DNA of 16,373 nucleotides from an uncultured Oscillospiraceae bacterium (GTDB lineage Bacteria; Bacillota; Clostridia; Oscillospirales; Oscillospiraceae). The translations under genes were made by a program, and so were the position numbers. The notes beneath the pieces were generated by a model that saw only the letters and a list, made by a program, of their open reading frames with translations, did not search any database and was not told the DNA's origin. Shown here piece by piece: positions 7,049 to 13,810 of the stretch. The stretch lies in assembly GCA_934630495.1 (NCBI GenBank), contig CAKTVW010000044.1:1-16373 (forward strand). The letters are read 5' to 3'. The first letter of the stretch is position 1; the number at the start of each line of letters is the position of its first letter.

Positions 7049-7261
7049 TCATTCGTCGATTTTTGTGAACCGGCGGTAGGTTTTTCCGTCGCGCTCGACC
7101 GTCTCGTTCCACATGGCGGCCGGGCGCACCCAGACGCCGCGTTCGCCGTAGAGCGCACGATAAACCACCATTTCCTCCAGCGTCTCCGAATGGCGCGCCA
7201 TACAGAGCACCTCGTATTCCTTGCCCTTAAAATGGCGGTACTTTCCCGGTGTGATCTCCAT
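7049..7261 (-). CDS. DUF1653 domain protein
   Basis: The 70-residue protein is a full-length DUF1653 domain. It shows the family pattern PGKYRHFKGKEYEVLCMARHSETLEEMVVY, followed by RALYGERGVWVRP and a C-terminal TYRRF segment. I quote these blocks in parts because the family is short and nearly all of it is signature. The biochemical role is unknown; proteins of this type are small, soluble and widespread in bacteria. The ATG at 7261 is preceded by AAAGGAG with a 9-nt gap. The gene is convergent with serS and ends right at the shared terminator. Confidence 0.9.
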   Translation of the reverse strand: MEITPGKYRHFKGKEYEVLCMARHSETLEEMVVYRALYGERGVWVRPAAMWNETVERDGKTYRRFTKIDE

Positions 7262-7533
7262 GCTGAGCTTCTCCTTTAAAACTTCTGCTTTTCTTTTGCC
7301 AGAAAATATGTTATACTAAAGCGATCGAAAAATTTCATGCAGTGAAATTCTATATCGTATGATACTGCTTTTAGATTTTAACATCTCCAACCGGCATCTC
7401 TTATCGGCTTTAAAAGACATCGTAAAATCAAAGACTTTGACGAAGTAATAGTATTACACTGTTTCGGAAAAAAAGCAAGCAGAATTTTTCGCATGAACCT
7501 GTATGAAGCACTTCAAAATTACGGAGGGATCAC
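7262..7533. other. AT-rich divergent intergenic region with two inverted repeats
   Basis: This 272-bp gap separates DUF1653 (minus) from tex (plus) and is more AT-rich than its surroundings. It holds AATTTCA (7331-7337) and TGAAATT (7343-7349) around a 5-nt loop. It also holds a 13-nt palindrome, GTAATA-G-TATTAC, at 7445-7457. A TATACT at 7312-7317 and TATGAT at 7358-7363 resemble -10 boxes, but neither has a convincing -35 at proper spacing. GGAGGGATC precedes the tex start. I see no gene here. Confidence 0.5.
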
Positions 7534-9699
7534 ATGGATCAGCTTATTCAAATCCTTGCCGCGGAGCTGGGGCAGAAGCCCGCATACGTCGAAAACGTCG
7601 TACAGCTTCTCGACGAGGGCAACACCATCCCCTTTATCGCCCGCTACCGCAAGGAACAGCACGGCGCAATGGACGACACCACGCTCCGCACGCTGGCGGA
7701 CCGTCTGAATTATCTGCGCAATCTGGCACAGCGCCGCGAGGAAATTCGCAAATCGATCGCCGCGCAGGACAAGCTCACCGACGAGCTTTCCGCCGCGATC
7801 GACAAGGCGGTCACGCTCTCCGAGCTGGAGGACCTCTACCGCCCGTACAAGCCCAAGCGCCGCACCCGCGCCACGATCGCCCGCGAAAAGGGGCTGGAGC
7901 CGCTGGCCCTGCAGCTCTTTTCGCAGGCAAAGGAGCTTCCCGCTCCCGAAGCGCTTGCAGAGAATTATGTAAACCAAGAGTTTGGCGTCAACACCGTCGA
8001 GGAGGCGCTGGCGGGCGCGTCGGATATCATTGCCGAGATGATCTCCGACGATGCCTCTATCCGCAAGGGCCTGCGTCTGCTTACGCGGCGCATCGGCGTC
8101 CTGCACAGCACCGTCGCGAAGGACCAGGAGGAGGACGGCGCGGTCTACCGCACCTATTTCGACTTCACGCAGCCCGTCTCCAAGGCGCAGGGACATCAGA
8201 TCCTCGCCCTGAACCGCGGCGAACGCGAGGGCTTTTTGAAGGTCAGCGCGGACACCGATCGGGAGCAGGCGCTCATCTGCGTGCGCAAAGCGGTCCTGAT
8301 GCCCGGCAGTGCGGCGACTGCCTTCGTCCGCGCCGCCGCCGAGGACGCGTATGACCGCCTGATCGCGCCCAGCATGGAGCGTGAGCTTCGCACGGCGCTG
8401 ACCGACGAGGCCAACGAGGGCGCCATTCACAATTTCGCGCTGAATCTGCGCCCGCTGCTGATGCAGCCTCCCGTCAAGGGCCGCGTGACCATGGGGCTTG
8501 ACCCCGGCTACAGCCACGGCTGCAAGGTCGCCGTCGTCGACGCCACGGGAAAGGTGCTCGACACGGCCGTGGTCTATCCGACATTTTCCAAGGCAAAGCG
8601 CGATGAGGCCATTCAGACGCTCGAGCGTCTGATCCGCAAGCACCATGTCGAGCATATCGCCATCGGCAACGGCACGGCTTCGCGGGAGACGGAGGCCGCC
8701 GTCTGCGAGCTGCTGCCGCGCGTGCCCGGCGTGTCTTATATGATCGTCTCCGAGGCGGGCGCGTCGGTCTATTCGGCGTCCCCGCTGGCGGCGGAGGAAT
8801 TTCCGCAGTATGACGTCAATCTGCGTTCGGCCGTCTCGATCGCGCGGCGTCTGCAGGACCCGCTGGCCGAGCTGGTCAAGATCGACCCGAAGGCCATCGG
8901 CGTCGGACAGTATCAGCACGATCTCCCCGAAAAACGGCTGGACGAAGCGCTCGGCGGCGTGGTCGAGGACTGCGTCAACGCCGTCGGCGTCGACCTGAAC
9001 ACCGCCTCTCCGTCGCTGCTGCGGCGCGTTTCCGGTCTGAACGCGGCGATCGCGAAAAACATCGTCGCCTATCGCGAGGAAAACGGCATGTTCACCGCCC
9101 GCAAGCAGGTCCTGAAGGTCCCGAAGCTCGGCGCGAAGGCATACGAGCAGGCGGCCGGCTTCCTGCGCGTCCCGGAGAGCAAACAAATTTTGGACAATAC
9201 CGGCGTACATCCGGAGTCCTACGCGGCGGCGGAAAAGCTGCTCGCCCTCTGCGGTTACAGCGCGGCCGATGTCGCCGAGGGAAAGCTGAGCGAGCTTCCC
9301 GTGCGCCTTGAGCAGTACGGCGCGGCCAAGGCCGCCGAGGAATGCGGCGTCGGCGTTCCGACGCTGCGCGACATCGTCAAGGAGCTGTGCAAGCCCGGGC
9401 GCGACCCGCGCGACGAGCTGCCCGCGCCGATCCTGCGCCGGGACGTGCTGGAGCTGAAGGACCTGAAGCCCGGCATGGTGCTGACGGGCACCGTTCGGAA
9501 CGTGATTGATTTCGGCGTGTTCGTCGATATCGGCGTCCATCAGGACGGCCTTGTCCACATTTCCCGCGTCTGCAATAAATTCATCAAGCATCCGTCTGAG
9601 GTCGTCAGCGTCGGCGATGTCGTGAAGGTCTGCGTGCTGGAGGTCGACGAGAAGCGCAAGCGCATCAGCCTGACCATGCGCGACATCCCGGAGGGATAA
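7534..9699 (+). CDS. tex: Tex family RNA-binding transcription accessory protein
   Basis: Tex proteins bind nucleic acid and are the bacterial relatives of eukaryotic Spt6; they affect transcription and virulence gene expression in several species. The 721-residue length fits. The N-terminal Tex helical domains cover about 1-310, with VIPFIARYRKEQ-like motif PFIARYRKE near 30-40. The YqgF/RuvC-like fold begins near residue 320 (MGLDPGYSHG). Tandem helix-hairpin-helix motifs follow at about 473-560 (VGVDLNTAS). An S1 RNA-binding domain is at about 644-718 (GMVLTGTVRNVIDFGVFVDI). The ATG at 7534 has GGAGG upstream. It appears monocistronic and ends at a long hairpin. Confidence 0.96.
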   Translation: MDQLIQILAAELGQKPAYVENVVQLLDEGNTIPFIARYRKEQHGAMDDTTLRTLADRLNYLRNLAQRREEIRKSIAAQDKLTDELSAAIDKAVTLSELEDLYRPYKPKRRTRATIAREKGLEPLALQLFSQAKELPAPEALAENYVNQEFGVNTVEEALAGASDIIAEMISDDASIRKGLRLLTRRIGVLHSTVAKDQEEDGAVYRTYFDFTQPVSKAQGHQILALNRGEREGFLKVSADTDREQALICVRKAVLMPGSAATAFVRAAAEDAYDRLIAPSMERELRTALTDEANEGAIHNFALNLRPLLMQPPVKGRVTMGLDPGYSHGCKVAVVDATGKVLDTAVVYPTFSKAKRDEAIQTLERLIRKHHVEHIAIGNGTASRETEAAVCELLPRVPGVSYMIVSEAGASVYSASPLAAEEFPQYDVNLRSAVSIARRLQDPLAELVKIDPKAIGVGQYQHDLPEKRLDEALGGVVEDCVNAVGVDLNTASPSLLRRVSGLNAAIAKNIVAYREENGMFTARKQVLKVPKLGAKAYEQAAGFLRVPESKQILDNTGVHPESYAAAEKLLALCGYSAADVAEGKLSELPVRLEQYGAAKAAEECGVGVPTLRDIVKELCKPGRDPRDELPAPILRRDVLELKDLKPGMVLTGTVRNVIDFGVFVDIGVHQDGLVHISRVCNKFIKHPSEVVSVGDVVKVCVLEVDEKRKRISLTMRDIPEG

Positions 9700-9754
9700 G
9701 CCGAGTATCGCGATGCCTCCGAAGCCGTCTCATCGGAACGTGAGAGCAAAAAGT

Positions 9755-9812
9755 GTCCGCCGATGCGGGAGGCAAGCCTCCCGCATCGGCGGACTTTTCT
9801 GTTTTTGGGATT
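9755..9812. terminator. Strong terminator after tex
   Basis: GTCCGCCGATGCGGGAGGC (9755-9773) is perfectly complementary to the 19 nt at 9776-9794, with only AA between, so the apex must open by a pair or two. The plus-strand tail is TTTTCTGTTTTT. The minus-strand side carries CACTTTTTGCT, so it can also serve the convergent methyltransferase gene. Confidence 0.92.
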
Positions 9813-9881
9813 TCCCCGCCGAACGCCCGTGGCGCGCCGCAGCAGCTATGAAAGCATTTCACGTTTTCATCAAATTCAGCA

Positions 9882-10415
9882 TCAAACCGGGCCGATATAG
9901 GCGACCGTGTCGGTCGGGACGGTGAGCAGGCCGTTTACGGAAAATCGGTCGAAAATGCCGTGCAGCTCTTTCAGGTACGCCGCGTAGCCGTCGTCGCGGG
10001 AATTGTAGACGAGCAGGACCCTTCCGCCCGGCTTCAGGACGCGTCTGCATTCCCTGCGGAATGCTTCCTGCCCGAACCAGTGAAACGCCTGCGCGGCGGT
10101 CACGAAGTCCACGCTTCGGTCGGGAATGCCCGTGCTGCCGTCGCTTCCGTTTACGGAGAGAAAGTTCGCGTTTCGGGAAAGCCTTTCCTCCGCCTTTTCC
10201 CGCATGTCGCGGTTCGGCTCCACAGCGAAAACCCGATAGCCGCGCTCCAAAAGCTGTGCGGTAAAAATTCCCGTGCCCGAGCCGACGTCCGCGAAAACGC
10301 TCCCGGCCTCGGCGCCGAGCGTGTTTTTCAAGTATTCAAAAAGCCCGGCGGCATATTGCGGCCGTCCCTTTGCGTAAAGCTCGCTTCTGCCGTCAAAACG
10401 TTTGGTATTGTCCAT
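9882..10415 (-). CDS. Class I SAM-dependent methyltransferase, probably with an internal deletion
   Basis: The 177-residue protein starts like Methyltransf_11 family members (MDNTKRFDGRSELYAKGRP). It has SAM motif I DVGSGTGIF (43-51), the acidic ribose-binding Glu66 (VFAVEPN), the AQAFHWF motif (109-114) and RVLKPGGRVLLVYNSR (125-140). Homologues I know of this subfamily are about 245-250 residues. They have about 70 residues between the VYNSR strand and the conserved tail YxxYLxxLxxIFDRFSxNGLLxxPxxTxxYIG. Here the tail starts at residue 143, directly after the strand. The SAM-binding half and C-terminal tail are therefore present while the middle, substrate-shaping part appears missing. It may be a compact variant or a decaying gene. 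GGAGG lies 8 nt before the ATG. Confidence 0.8.
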   Translation of the reverse strand: MDNTKRFDGRSELYAKGRPQYAAGLFEYLKNTLGAEAGSVFADVGSGTGIFTAQLLERGYRVFAVEPNRDMREKAEERLSRNANFLSVNGSDGSTGIPDRSVDFVTAAQAFHWFGQEAFRRECRRVLKPGGRVLLVYNSRDDGYAAYLKELHGIFDRFSVNGLLTVPTDTVAYIGPV

Positions 10416-10462
10416 TTATCCGTCCTCCAAAACTCCGGCGCAAATTTCGACCGACCGTATGC

Positions 10463-10491
10463 ATTATATCATCGGGAAACGGTCCCGACAA
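10463..10491 (-). promoter_or_regulatory. Promoter of the methyltransferase gene with a palindrome in its spacer
   Basis: On the minus strand TTGTCG (10491-10486) and TATAAT (10468-10463) are 17 nt apart. The spacer and -35 edge contain the inverted repeat TCGGGA (10472-10477) / TCCCGA (10483-10488) with a 5-nt centre. This suggests a repressor site. The flanking ATCGGGAA also occurs in the LytTR gene promoter. Confidence 0.7.
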
Positions 10492-10530
10492 GAAATAATA
10501 TGCCGCGTCTTGACTGTAAAGCCTAAACGC

Positions 10531-10992
10531 TCACGTTCCGTCGGCGTTTCGGATGCCGCTGTTCATTTTTTTGATCTTTCTTTTCCACACGAGGTATTGG
10601 GACAGCCATGTGACGACGAAGATCGCCGTAAAAATGCCCACATAGGCTATGGCCCCGCCCGTCGAGTGCGGCATCCAGTTTGCAAAATAGGCGATCGGGA
10701 ACATGAGCGCGCAGGCGATTGCAAAATAGATCCCGCTCTGCTTTGCCAAGCTCCACGAATCGACCTCCCAGATGACGGATGCCATCGCGAAGCCCGCCCC
10801 CATAATTCCGCACAGCGCCGTCTGAAGGAGCACGGCGTTCCATTCGCCGCCCGCCGTTTCGACCAGCTCGGGCGTGACCGGATGGAACAGGCCGTCTCCG
10901 ATGCAGCCCGAAACGATCACGGTAATGACATATCCGATCGCAATGCCGAGCGGAAAGCCGAGCAGTCCGCGCAAAATCAGCTTTTTCTTCAT
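10531..10992 (-). CDS. DUF3021 family four-helix membrane protein
   Basis: The product of about 153 residues has four hydrophobic segments: LGFPLGIAIGYVITVIVSG; AVLLQTALCGIMGAGFAMA; IYFAIACALMFPIAYFA; IAYVGIFTAIFVVTWL. A basic tail, VWKRKIKKM, follows. This is the DUF3021 pattern, a family usually encoded directly after a LytTR regulator and thought to modulate it from the membrane. I start it at the ATG at 10992 because GAGGTGA lies 5 nt upstream. The in-frame GTG at 11001 lies inside that ribosome binding site. The LytTR stop codon TGA (11003-11005) overlaps the same site, so the two genes are tightly coupled. A sensory role is inference from gene pairing. Confidence 0.87.
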   Translation of the reverse strand: MKKKLILRGLLGFPLGIAIGYVITVIVSGCIGDGLFHPVTPELVETAGGEWNAVLLQTALCGIMGAGFAMASVIWEVDSWSLAKQSGIYFAIACALMFPIAYFANWMPHSTGGAIAYVGIFTAIFVVTWLSQYLVWKRKIKKMNSGIRNADGT

Positions 10993-11002
10993 TTTTGTCA
11001 CC

Positions 11003-11443
11003 TCATATTCCTAACAGTTGTTTGATCTTGGCGACGGAACGCCTTGCAACATAGGTGACCGTGCCGTTTGAAAGCGTGATGCAGATCGTTCCCGCGAAGC
11101 TCAGATCAAAGCTTTTGACCTTCTTCAGATTGATGATATCCGAGTTTGATATTCGGACAAAGAGGCGGCTGTCCAGCCGCTGCTCCGCCTCGTAGAGCCG
11201 CATACGGAGCGTGTACACGCCGTGCTCCGTTTCCGCAAACACCTTGCCCGACGCGGCGAAAACGCGGTAGATCGCCGACGGCTCCAGCACCGCGGCGGTG
11301 TCGTCGGCAAATCCGGCGATCATTTGCGGCCTTTCGTCCGACAGCTTTTTGATGACGGCGTTGACCTCGTCCGTCATTCTGTCCGTTACGACGATGAGCT
11401 TCGGCTCTTTACAGTTTTCGTCTATCCTGATCTCAATTTGCAT
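11003..11443 (-). CDS. LytTR-domain DNA-binding regulator
   Basis: The 146-residue protein has a short N-terminal alpha/beta part (about 1-45, MQIEIRIDENCKEPKLIVV) and a C-terminal LytTR DNA-binding domain (about 50-146). The domain shows FAETEHGVYTLRMRLYEAEQ, the hallmark FVRISNSDIINLKKVKSF, and the terminal VARRSVAKIKQLLGI. It lacks a receiver domain, so it is the stand-alone type found with DUF3021 proteins. I chose the ATG at 11443, preceded by AAGGGGGGA. The open frame extends 48 codons farther, but that part contains the promoter. Such pairs often regulate their own operon and membrane or bacteriocin-related genes; the target here is unknown. Confidence 0.9.
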   Translation of the reverse strand: MQIEIRIDENCKEPKLIVVTDRMTDEVNAVIKKLSDERPQMIAGFADDTAAVLEPSAIYRVFAASGKVFAETEHGVYTLRMRLYEAEQRLDSRLFVRISNSDIINLKKVKSFDLSFAGTICITLSNGTVTYVARRSVAKIKQLLGI

Positions 11444-11470
11444 CGGCCTGTCCCCCCTTGCTTCGGTTAC

Positions 11471-11511
11471 AGTATAGAACGATCGGGAACCGATTGCAAC
11501 CGATTCCCGAT
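11471..11511 (-). promoter_or_regulatory. LytTR-DUF3021 promoter embedded in a 30-bp inverted repeat with internal direct repeats
   Basis: On the minus strand TTGCAA (11499-11494) and TATACT (11476-11471) are 17 nt apart. The -35 box is the exact centre of an imperfect palindrome spanning 11482-11511, with outer arms ATCGGGAA and TTCCCGAT. Inside it AACCGATT occurs twice as a direct repeat (11488-11495 and 11498-11505), one helical turn apart. LytTR proteins bind direct repeats, so this is a good candidate for autoregulation. Confidence 0.7.
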
Positions 11512-11640
11512 AGATGGTCATATTCGGGCCATAAGCGGCCGTTCTGTAGAGGCGCACCGGTATATCATTCCGGAAAGCACCGAACAAGAAAGTTTTCCGT
11601 CTGCCCGCCGCGCCTGATGCCGCTCCGCCGGAGATGGGTG

Positions 11641-11669
11641 TTGAGATGCGGCGGGCCGTATGATATAAT
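11641..11669 (+). promoter_or_regulatory. Promoter of the allophanate-hydrolase-like gene
   Basis: TTGAGA (11641-11646) and a consensus TATAAT (11664-11669) are separated by 17 nt. The start codon is 55 nt farther on. This is among the best sigma-A matches in the window. Confidence 0.75.
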
Positions 11670-11724
11670 AATGCAGAGAAACCGCCCCGGCGATACCCGC
11701 CGTAAACCGCAAAGGAGGACTACC

Positions 11725-12114
11725 ATGGAGCATGTCAAGCTGGCCGTCAACGGCACCCTGATGCGTGGGCTGCCGCTGGAAAAGAATCTTCTCGATGCGG
11801 GTGCCGTTTTCCTGCGGGAAGCCGCCACGGCCCCCTGCTACCGCCTGTGGAGCATCGATGATAACAACCCCGCCATGCTGCGCGTATCGCCCGACGATCC
11901 CCGCGCGGTCAGCGTCGCGGTGGAGGTGTGGCAGGTGCCCGCTGCCGGTCTTGCTTCGGTGCTCATGAAGGAGCCGGAGGGACTTTCCGTCGGCAAGGTC
12001 ACCCTCTCCGACGGCGAGGTCGTGCTGGGCGTCATCGGCGAAGCGGAGCTGGTGCGCGGCAGGAAGGAAATCTCCTCCTACGGCGGCTGGCGCAGATATG
12101 TCGCCTCCCTTTGA
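11725..12114 (+). CDS. Stand-alone allophanate hydrolase C-terminal (AH_C) domain protein
   Basis: The 129-residue protein resembles the C-terminal domain of allophanate hydrolase (AtzF) with its gamma-glutamylcyclotransferase-like fold. It has the N-terminal VNGTLMRGLPLEKNL motif, YRLWSIDD, a VAVEVWQVP strand, and the terminal LGVIGEAELV / YGGWRRYV block. In AtzF this domain follows an amidase; here it stands alone, as in many Firmicutes proteins annotated allophanate-hydrolase related. No amidase or urea carboxylase gene is nearby, so the substrate is unknown. The ATG at 11725 has a strong AAAGGAGG 7 nt upstream; the longer open frame covers the promoter and is rejected. Confidence 0.78.
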   Translation: MEHVKLAVNGTLMRGLPLEKNLLDAGAVFLREAATAPCYRLWSIDDNNPAMLRVSPDDPRAVSVAVEVWQVPAAGLASVLMKEPEGLSVGKVTLSDGEVVLGVIGEAELVRGRKEISSYGGWRRYVASL

Positions 12115-12274
12115 GTGCCTCCCAAACACCCGCAGCACGAAGGGCCAAGCAAGCATAACTCCCGCTGCGGCACGTTGCATCGAAGGCCGGCCGCTGCTTT
12201 TCGGCTTTCTTTCCCGGCGGATGCAAAAAAGATACACCGTACAGAAAGTTTTTCCGGAATTTCAGTAAAAACTA
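12115..12274. other. Intergenic region after the AH_C gene, with weak terminator-like hairpins
   Basis: CCGCAGC (12130-12136) and GCTGCGG (12164-12170) form an inverted repeat with a 27-nt loop and no T tract. GCCG (12190-12193) and CGGC (12202-12205) form a short hairpin followed by TTTCTTT. Either could end AH_C transcription, but neither is convincing. I find no gene here. Confidence 0.3.
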
Positions 12275-12303
12275 TTGATTGCGGCAGCGTTTTTGGCTAT
12301 ACT
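12275..12303 (+). promoter_or_regulatory. Promoter of the AAA/DUF4143 ATPase gene
   Basis: TTGATT (12275-12280) and TATACT (12298-12303) are 17 nt apart. The start codon is 20 nt beyond the -10, so the leader is very short and just fits the AAGGAGG site. Confidence 0.7.
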
Positions 12304-12323
12304 AATAGCAAGGAGGCGATAGC

Positions 12324-13523
12324 ATGATCGTTAGACCCTACTATTTGGATATACTGAAAACCTATCGGGATGTTCCGCTGGTGAAAATTCTTGCCGGAAT
12401 TCGCCGCTGCGGAAAATCCACTATTTTGGATATGCTGAAAGACGACCTGCTCGGCAGCGGCATTGCGGCAGACCATGTGATCCATCTGCGCTATACCTCG
12501 GAGGAGCTGGATGACAGCATGACCGCCAAGCAGATGTACCGCGACATCAAGGAGAAAATGACCGACAGCGAACGCTACTATCTTCTGCTGGACGAGGTGC
12601 AGGAGGTGGACGGCTGGGAAAAGGCGGTCAACAGTCTGCTGGAGGATGCCAACACCGACATCTATGTGACCGGCTCCAATTCCAAGCTGATGTCCGGTGA
12701 GATCTCCACCTATCTGACGGGGCGTTATATCTCTATCCCTGTCTTTACGCTGTCCTTTGCCGAATATCTGGAGTTTAAGAAGGACAGCGGCCGCACGCCG
12801 AAAGAGCTTTTGAACGAGTATATCCGCATGGGCGGCTTTCCCATCGTTGCGCTCGGCAACTTTGACGAGCGTTCGTCCTATCAGATCGTCGAGGGGATCT
12901 ACAATTCCGTTATCACCAGCGACATTACCAAGCGACACAATATCACGAACTTTGACCTGTTCAACCGTGTGGTGAAGTATGTCGTGGAGAATGTCGGCAA
13001 GACTTTTTCCGCCAACGCCATTGTGAAGTTCATGAAAGGCGAAGGACGCTCCCTCTCGGTGGAATCGGTCTATAACTATCTGGAATGGCTGGAAAAGGCT
13101 TTCGTGATCTACCGCTGCCGGCGGTACGATATGCAGGGCAAGACCGTCCTGAAAACGCAGGAGAAGTTCTACCTTGCGGACGCTTCCCTCAAATACTGCA
13201 TGATGGGCTTTAATCCGAAATCCGTTGCCGCTATGCTGGAAAACATCGTGTACTTCGAGCTTCGGCGGAAGGGCTATGATGTGTATATCGGCAAAAACAC
13301 CGCCAAGGAGATCGACTTTGTAGCTGTGCGGCGGGACGAGCGCATTTATGTGCAGGTGTGCCGCAATCTGCCGGAGGAATCCGACCGGGAGGTCGCCAAC
13401 CTGCTGGAGATCAAAGACCATTATCCGAAATATGTAGTAACGCTGGACGAACTGGCCGCAGGCAACATCAACGGTGTCAAGATCGTGCATCTGGCGGATT
13501 TTCTGCTGAGAGAGGACTATTGA
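12324..13523 (+). CDS. AAA-type ATPase with DUF4143 domain (AAA_14/DUF4143, COG1373 type)
   Basis: The 399-residue protein has a Walker A motif GIRRCGKST at 25-33 and a Walker B/DEVQ motif LLLDEVQ near 87-93. A sensor segment, YVTGSNSKLMSGEISTYLTGRY in two adjacent blocks, runs at about 113-134. The DUF4143 region covers about 200-385 and ends with KEIDFVAV and IYVQVC, which recall the E-x-D / Q-x-C core of PD-(D/E)XK nuclease-like folds. These proteins are common, often multicopy, and move by horizontal transfer; their cellular role is not established. The ATG has AAGGAGG 7 nt upstream. The gene stands alone, with its own promoter and terminator. Base composition is slightly less GC-rich than that of the core genes. 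Confidence 0.92.
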   Translation: MIVRPYYLDILKTYRDVPLVKILAGIRRCGKSTILDMLKDDLLGSGIAADHVIHLRYTSEELDDSMTAKQMYRDIKEKMTDSERYYLLLDEVQEVDGWEKAVNSLLEDANTDIYVTGSNSKLMSGEISTYLTGRYISIPVFTLSFAEYLEFKKDSGRTPKELLNEYIRMGGFPIVALGNFDERSSYQIVEGIYNSVITSDITKRHNITNFDLFNRVVKYVVENVGKTFSANAIVKFMKGEGRSLSVESVYNYLEWLEKAFVIYRCRRYDMQGKTVLKTQEKFYLADASLKYCMMGFNPKSVAAMLENIVYFELRRKGYDVYIGKNTAKEIDFVAVRRDERIYVQVCRNLPEESDREVANLLEIKDHYPKYVVTLDELAAGNINGVKIVHLADFLLREDY

Positions 13524-13592
13524 GCGCTTTTCTGTACAAGTCAATACGGTTTCTGCATATAAAACGGTCAAAATATATGCAGATAGCTGCAC

Positions 13593-13630
13593 AGCCGGGA
13601 GGCTTTCACGCCGAAAGCCTCTCGGCTTTT
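13593..13630 (+). terminator. Terminator after the DUF4143 ATPase gene
   Basis: AGCCGGGAGGCTTTC (13593-13607) pairs with GAAAGCCTCTCGGCT (13613-13627) over 15 positions with one G-T wobble and a 5-nt loop, followed by TTTT. It lies about 70 nt past the stop codon. Confidence 0.88.
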
Positions 13631-13746
13631 CATAATAAATTTTCGGTCTTGCTGTTTTTCTATTGACAAACACGAATGACAGCCGTAGCAATGCGGCGCT
13701 TTTTGTTGTCCGGGAGGGGCAAAAACACAAGCGGGGCGAAAAGCTC

Positions 13747-13774
13747 TTGATATTATCAGAATTGATAATATAAT
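13747..13774 (+). promoter_or_regulatory. Promoter of the ArsR-like regulator gene with operator in the spacer
   Basis: TTGATA (13747-13752) and TATAAT (13769-13774) are 16 nt apart. The whole spacer is the inverted repeat TTATCA-GAAT-TGATAA (13753-13768). A second overlapping palindrome, TGATA-T-TATCA, covers 13748-13758 and the -35 box. This is a classic arrangement for repressor occlusion, most likely by the gene's own HTH product. Confidence 0.75.
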
Positions 13775-13810
13775 ATACGGAGAGAATAATTTAAGGAATG
13801 GTGATAACGC

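Noticed and set aside
5947..7158. Long open frame antisense to serS and across its terminator
   Set aside because: It spans the strong hairpin at 7012-7047 and overlaps the DUF1653 gene in another frame; it has no recognisable protein features.
7493..7708. Short plus-strand frame starting just before tex
   Set aside because: It overlaps the tex start in another frame, lacks its own clear ribosome binding site and turns into Arg/Ser-rich out-of-frame translation of tex.
7519..9591. Very long open frame antisense to tex (690 codons)
   Set aside because: It is the complement of a GC-rich gene whose plus-strand product is an unmistakable Tex protein; the antisense product is Arg/Ala/Gln-rich with no domain pattern and no ribosome binding site.
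9858..9873. Possible third parS (TTTCACG followed by TTTTCA)
   Set aside because: Only one half matches; the other half is not an inverted repeat of it.
13663..13691. TTGACA followed by TAGCAA at 17 nt, and a small hairpin with T-rich tail at 13682-13703
   Set aside because: The -10 is poor and the hairpin has only four pairs; no product could be assigned, so a small RNA is not claimed.
12297..13730. Open frame of 477 codons antisense to the DUF4143 ATPase gene
   Set aside because: The plus strand has a Walker A/B protein with its own promoter, ribosome binding site and terminator; the antisense frame crosses both signals.
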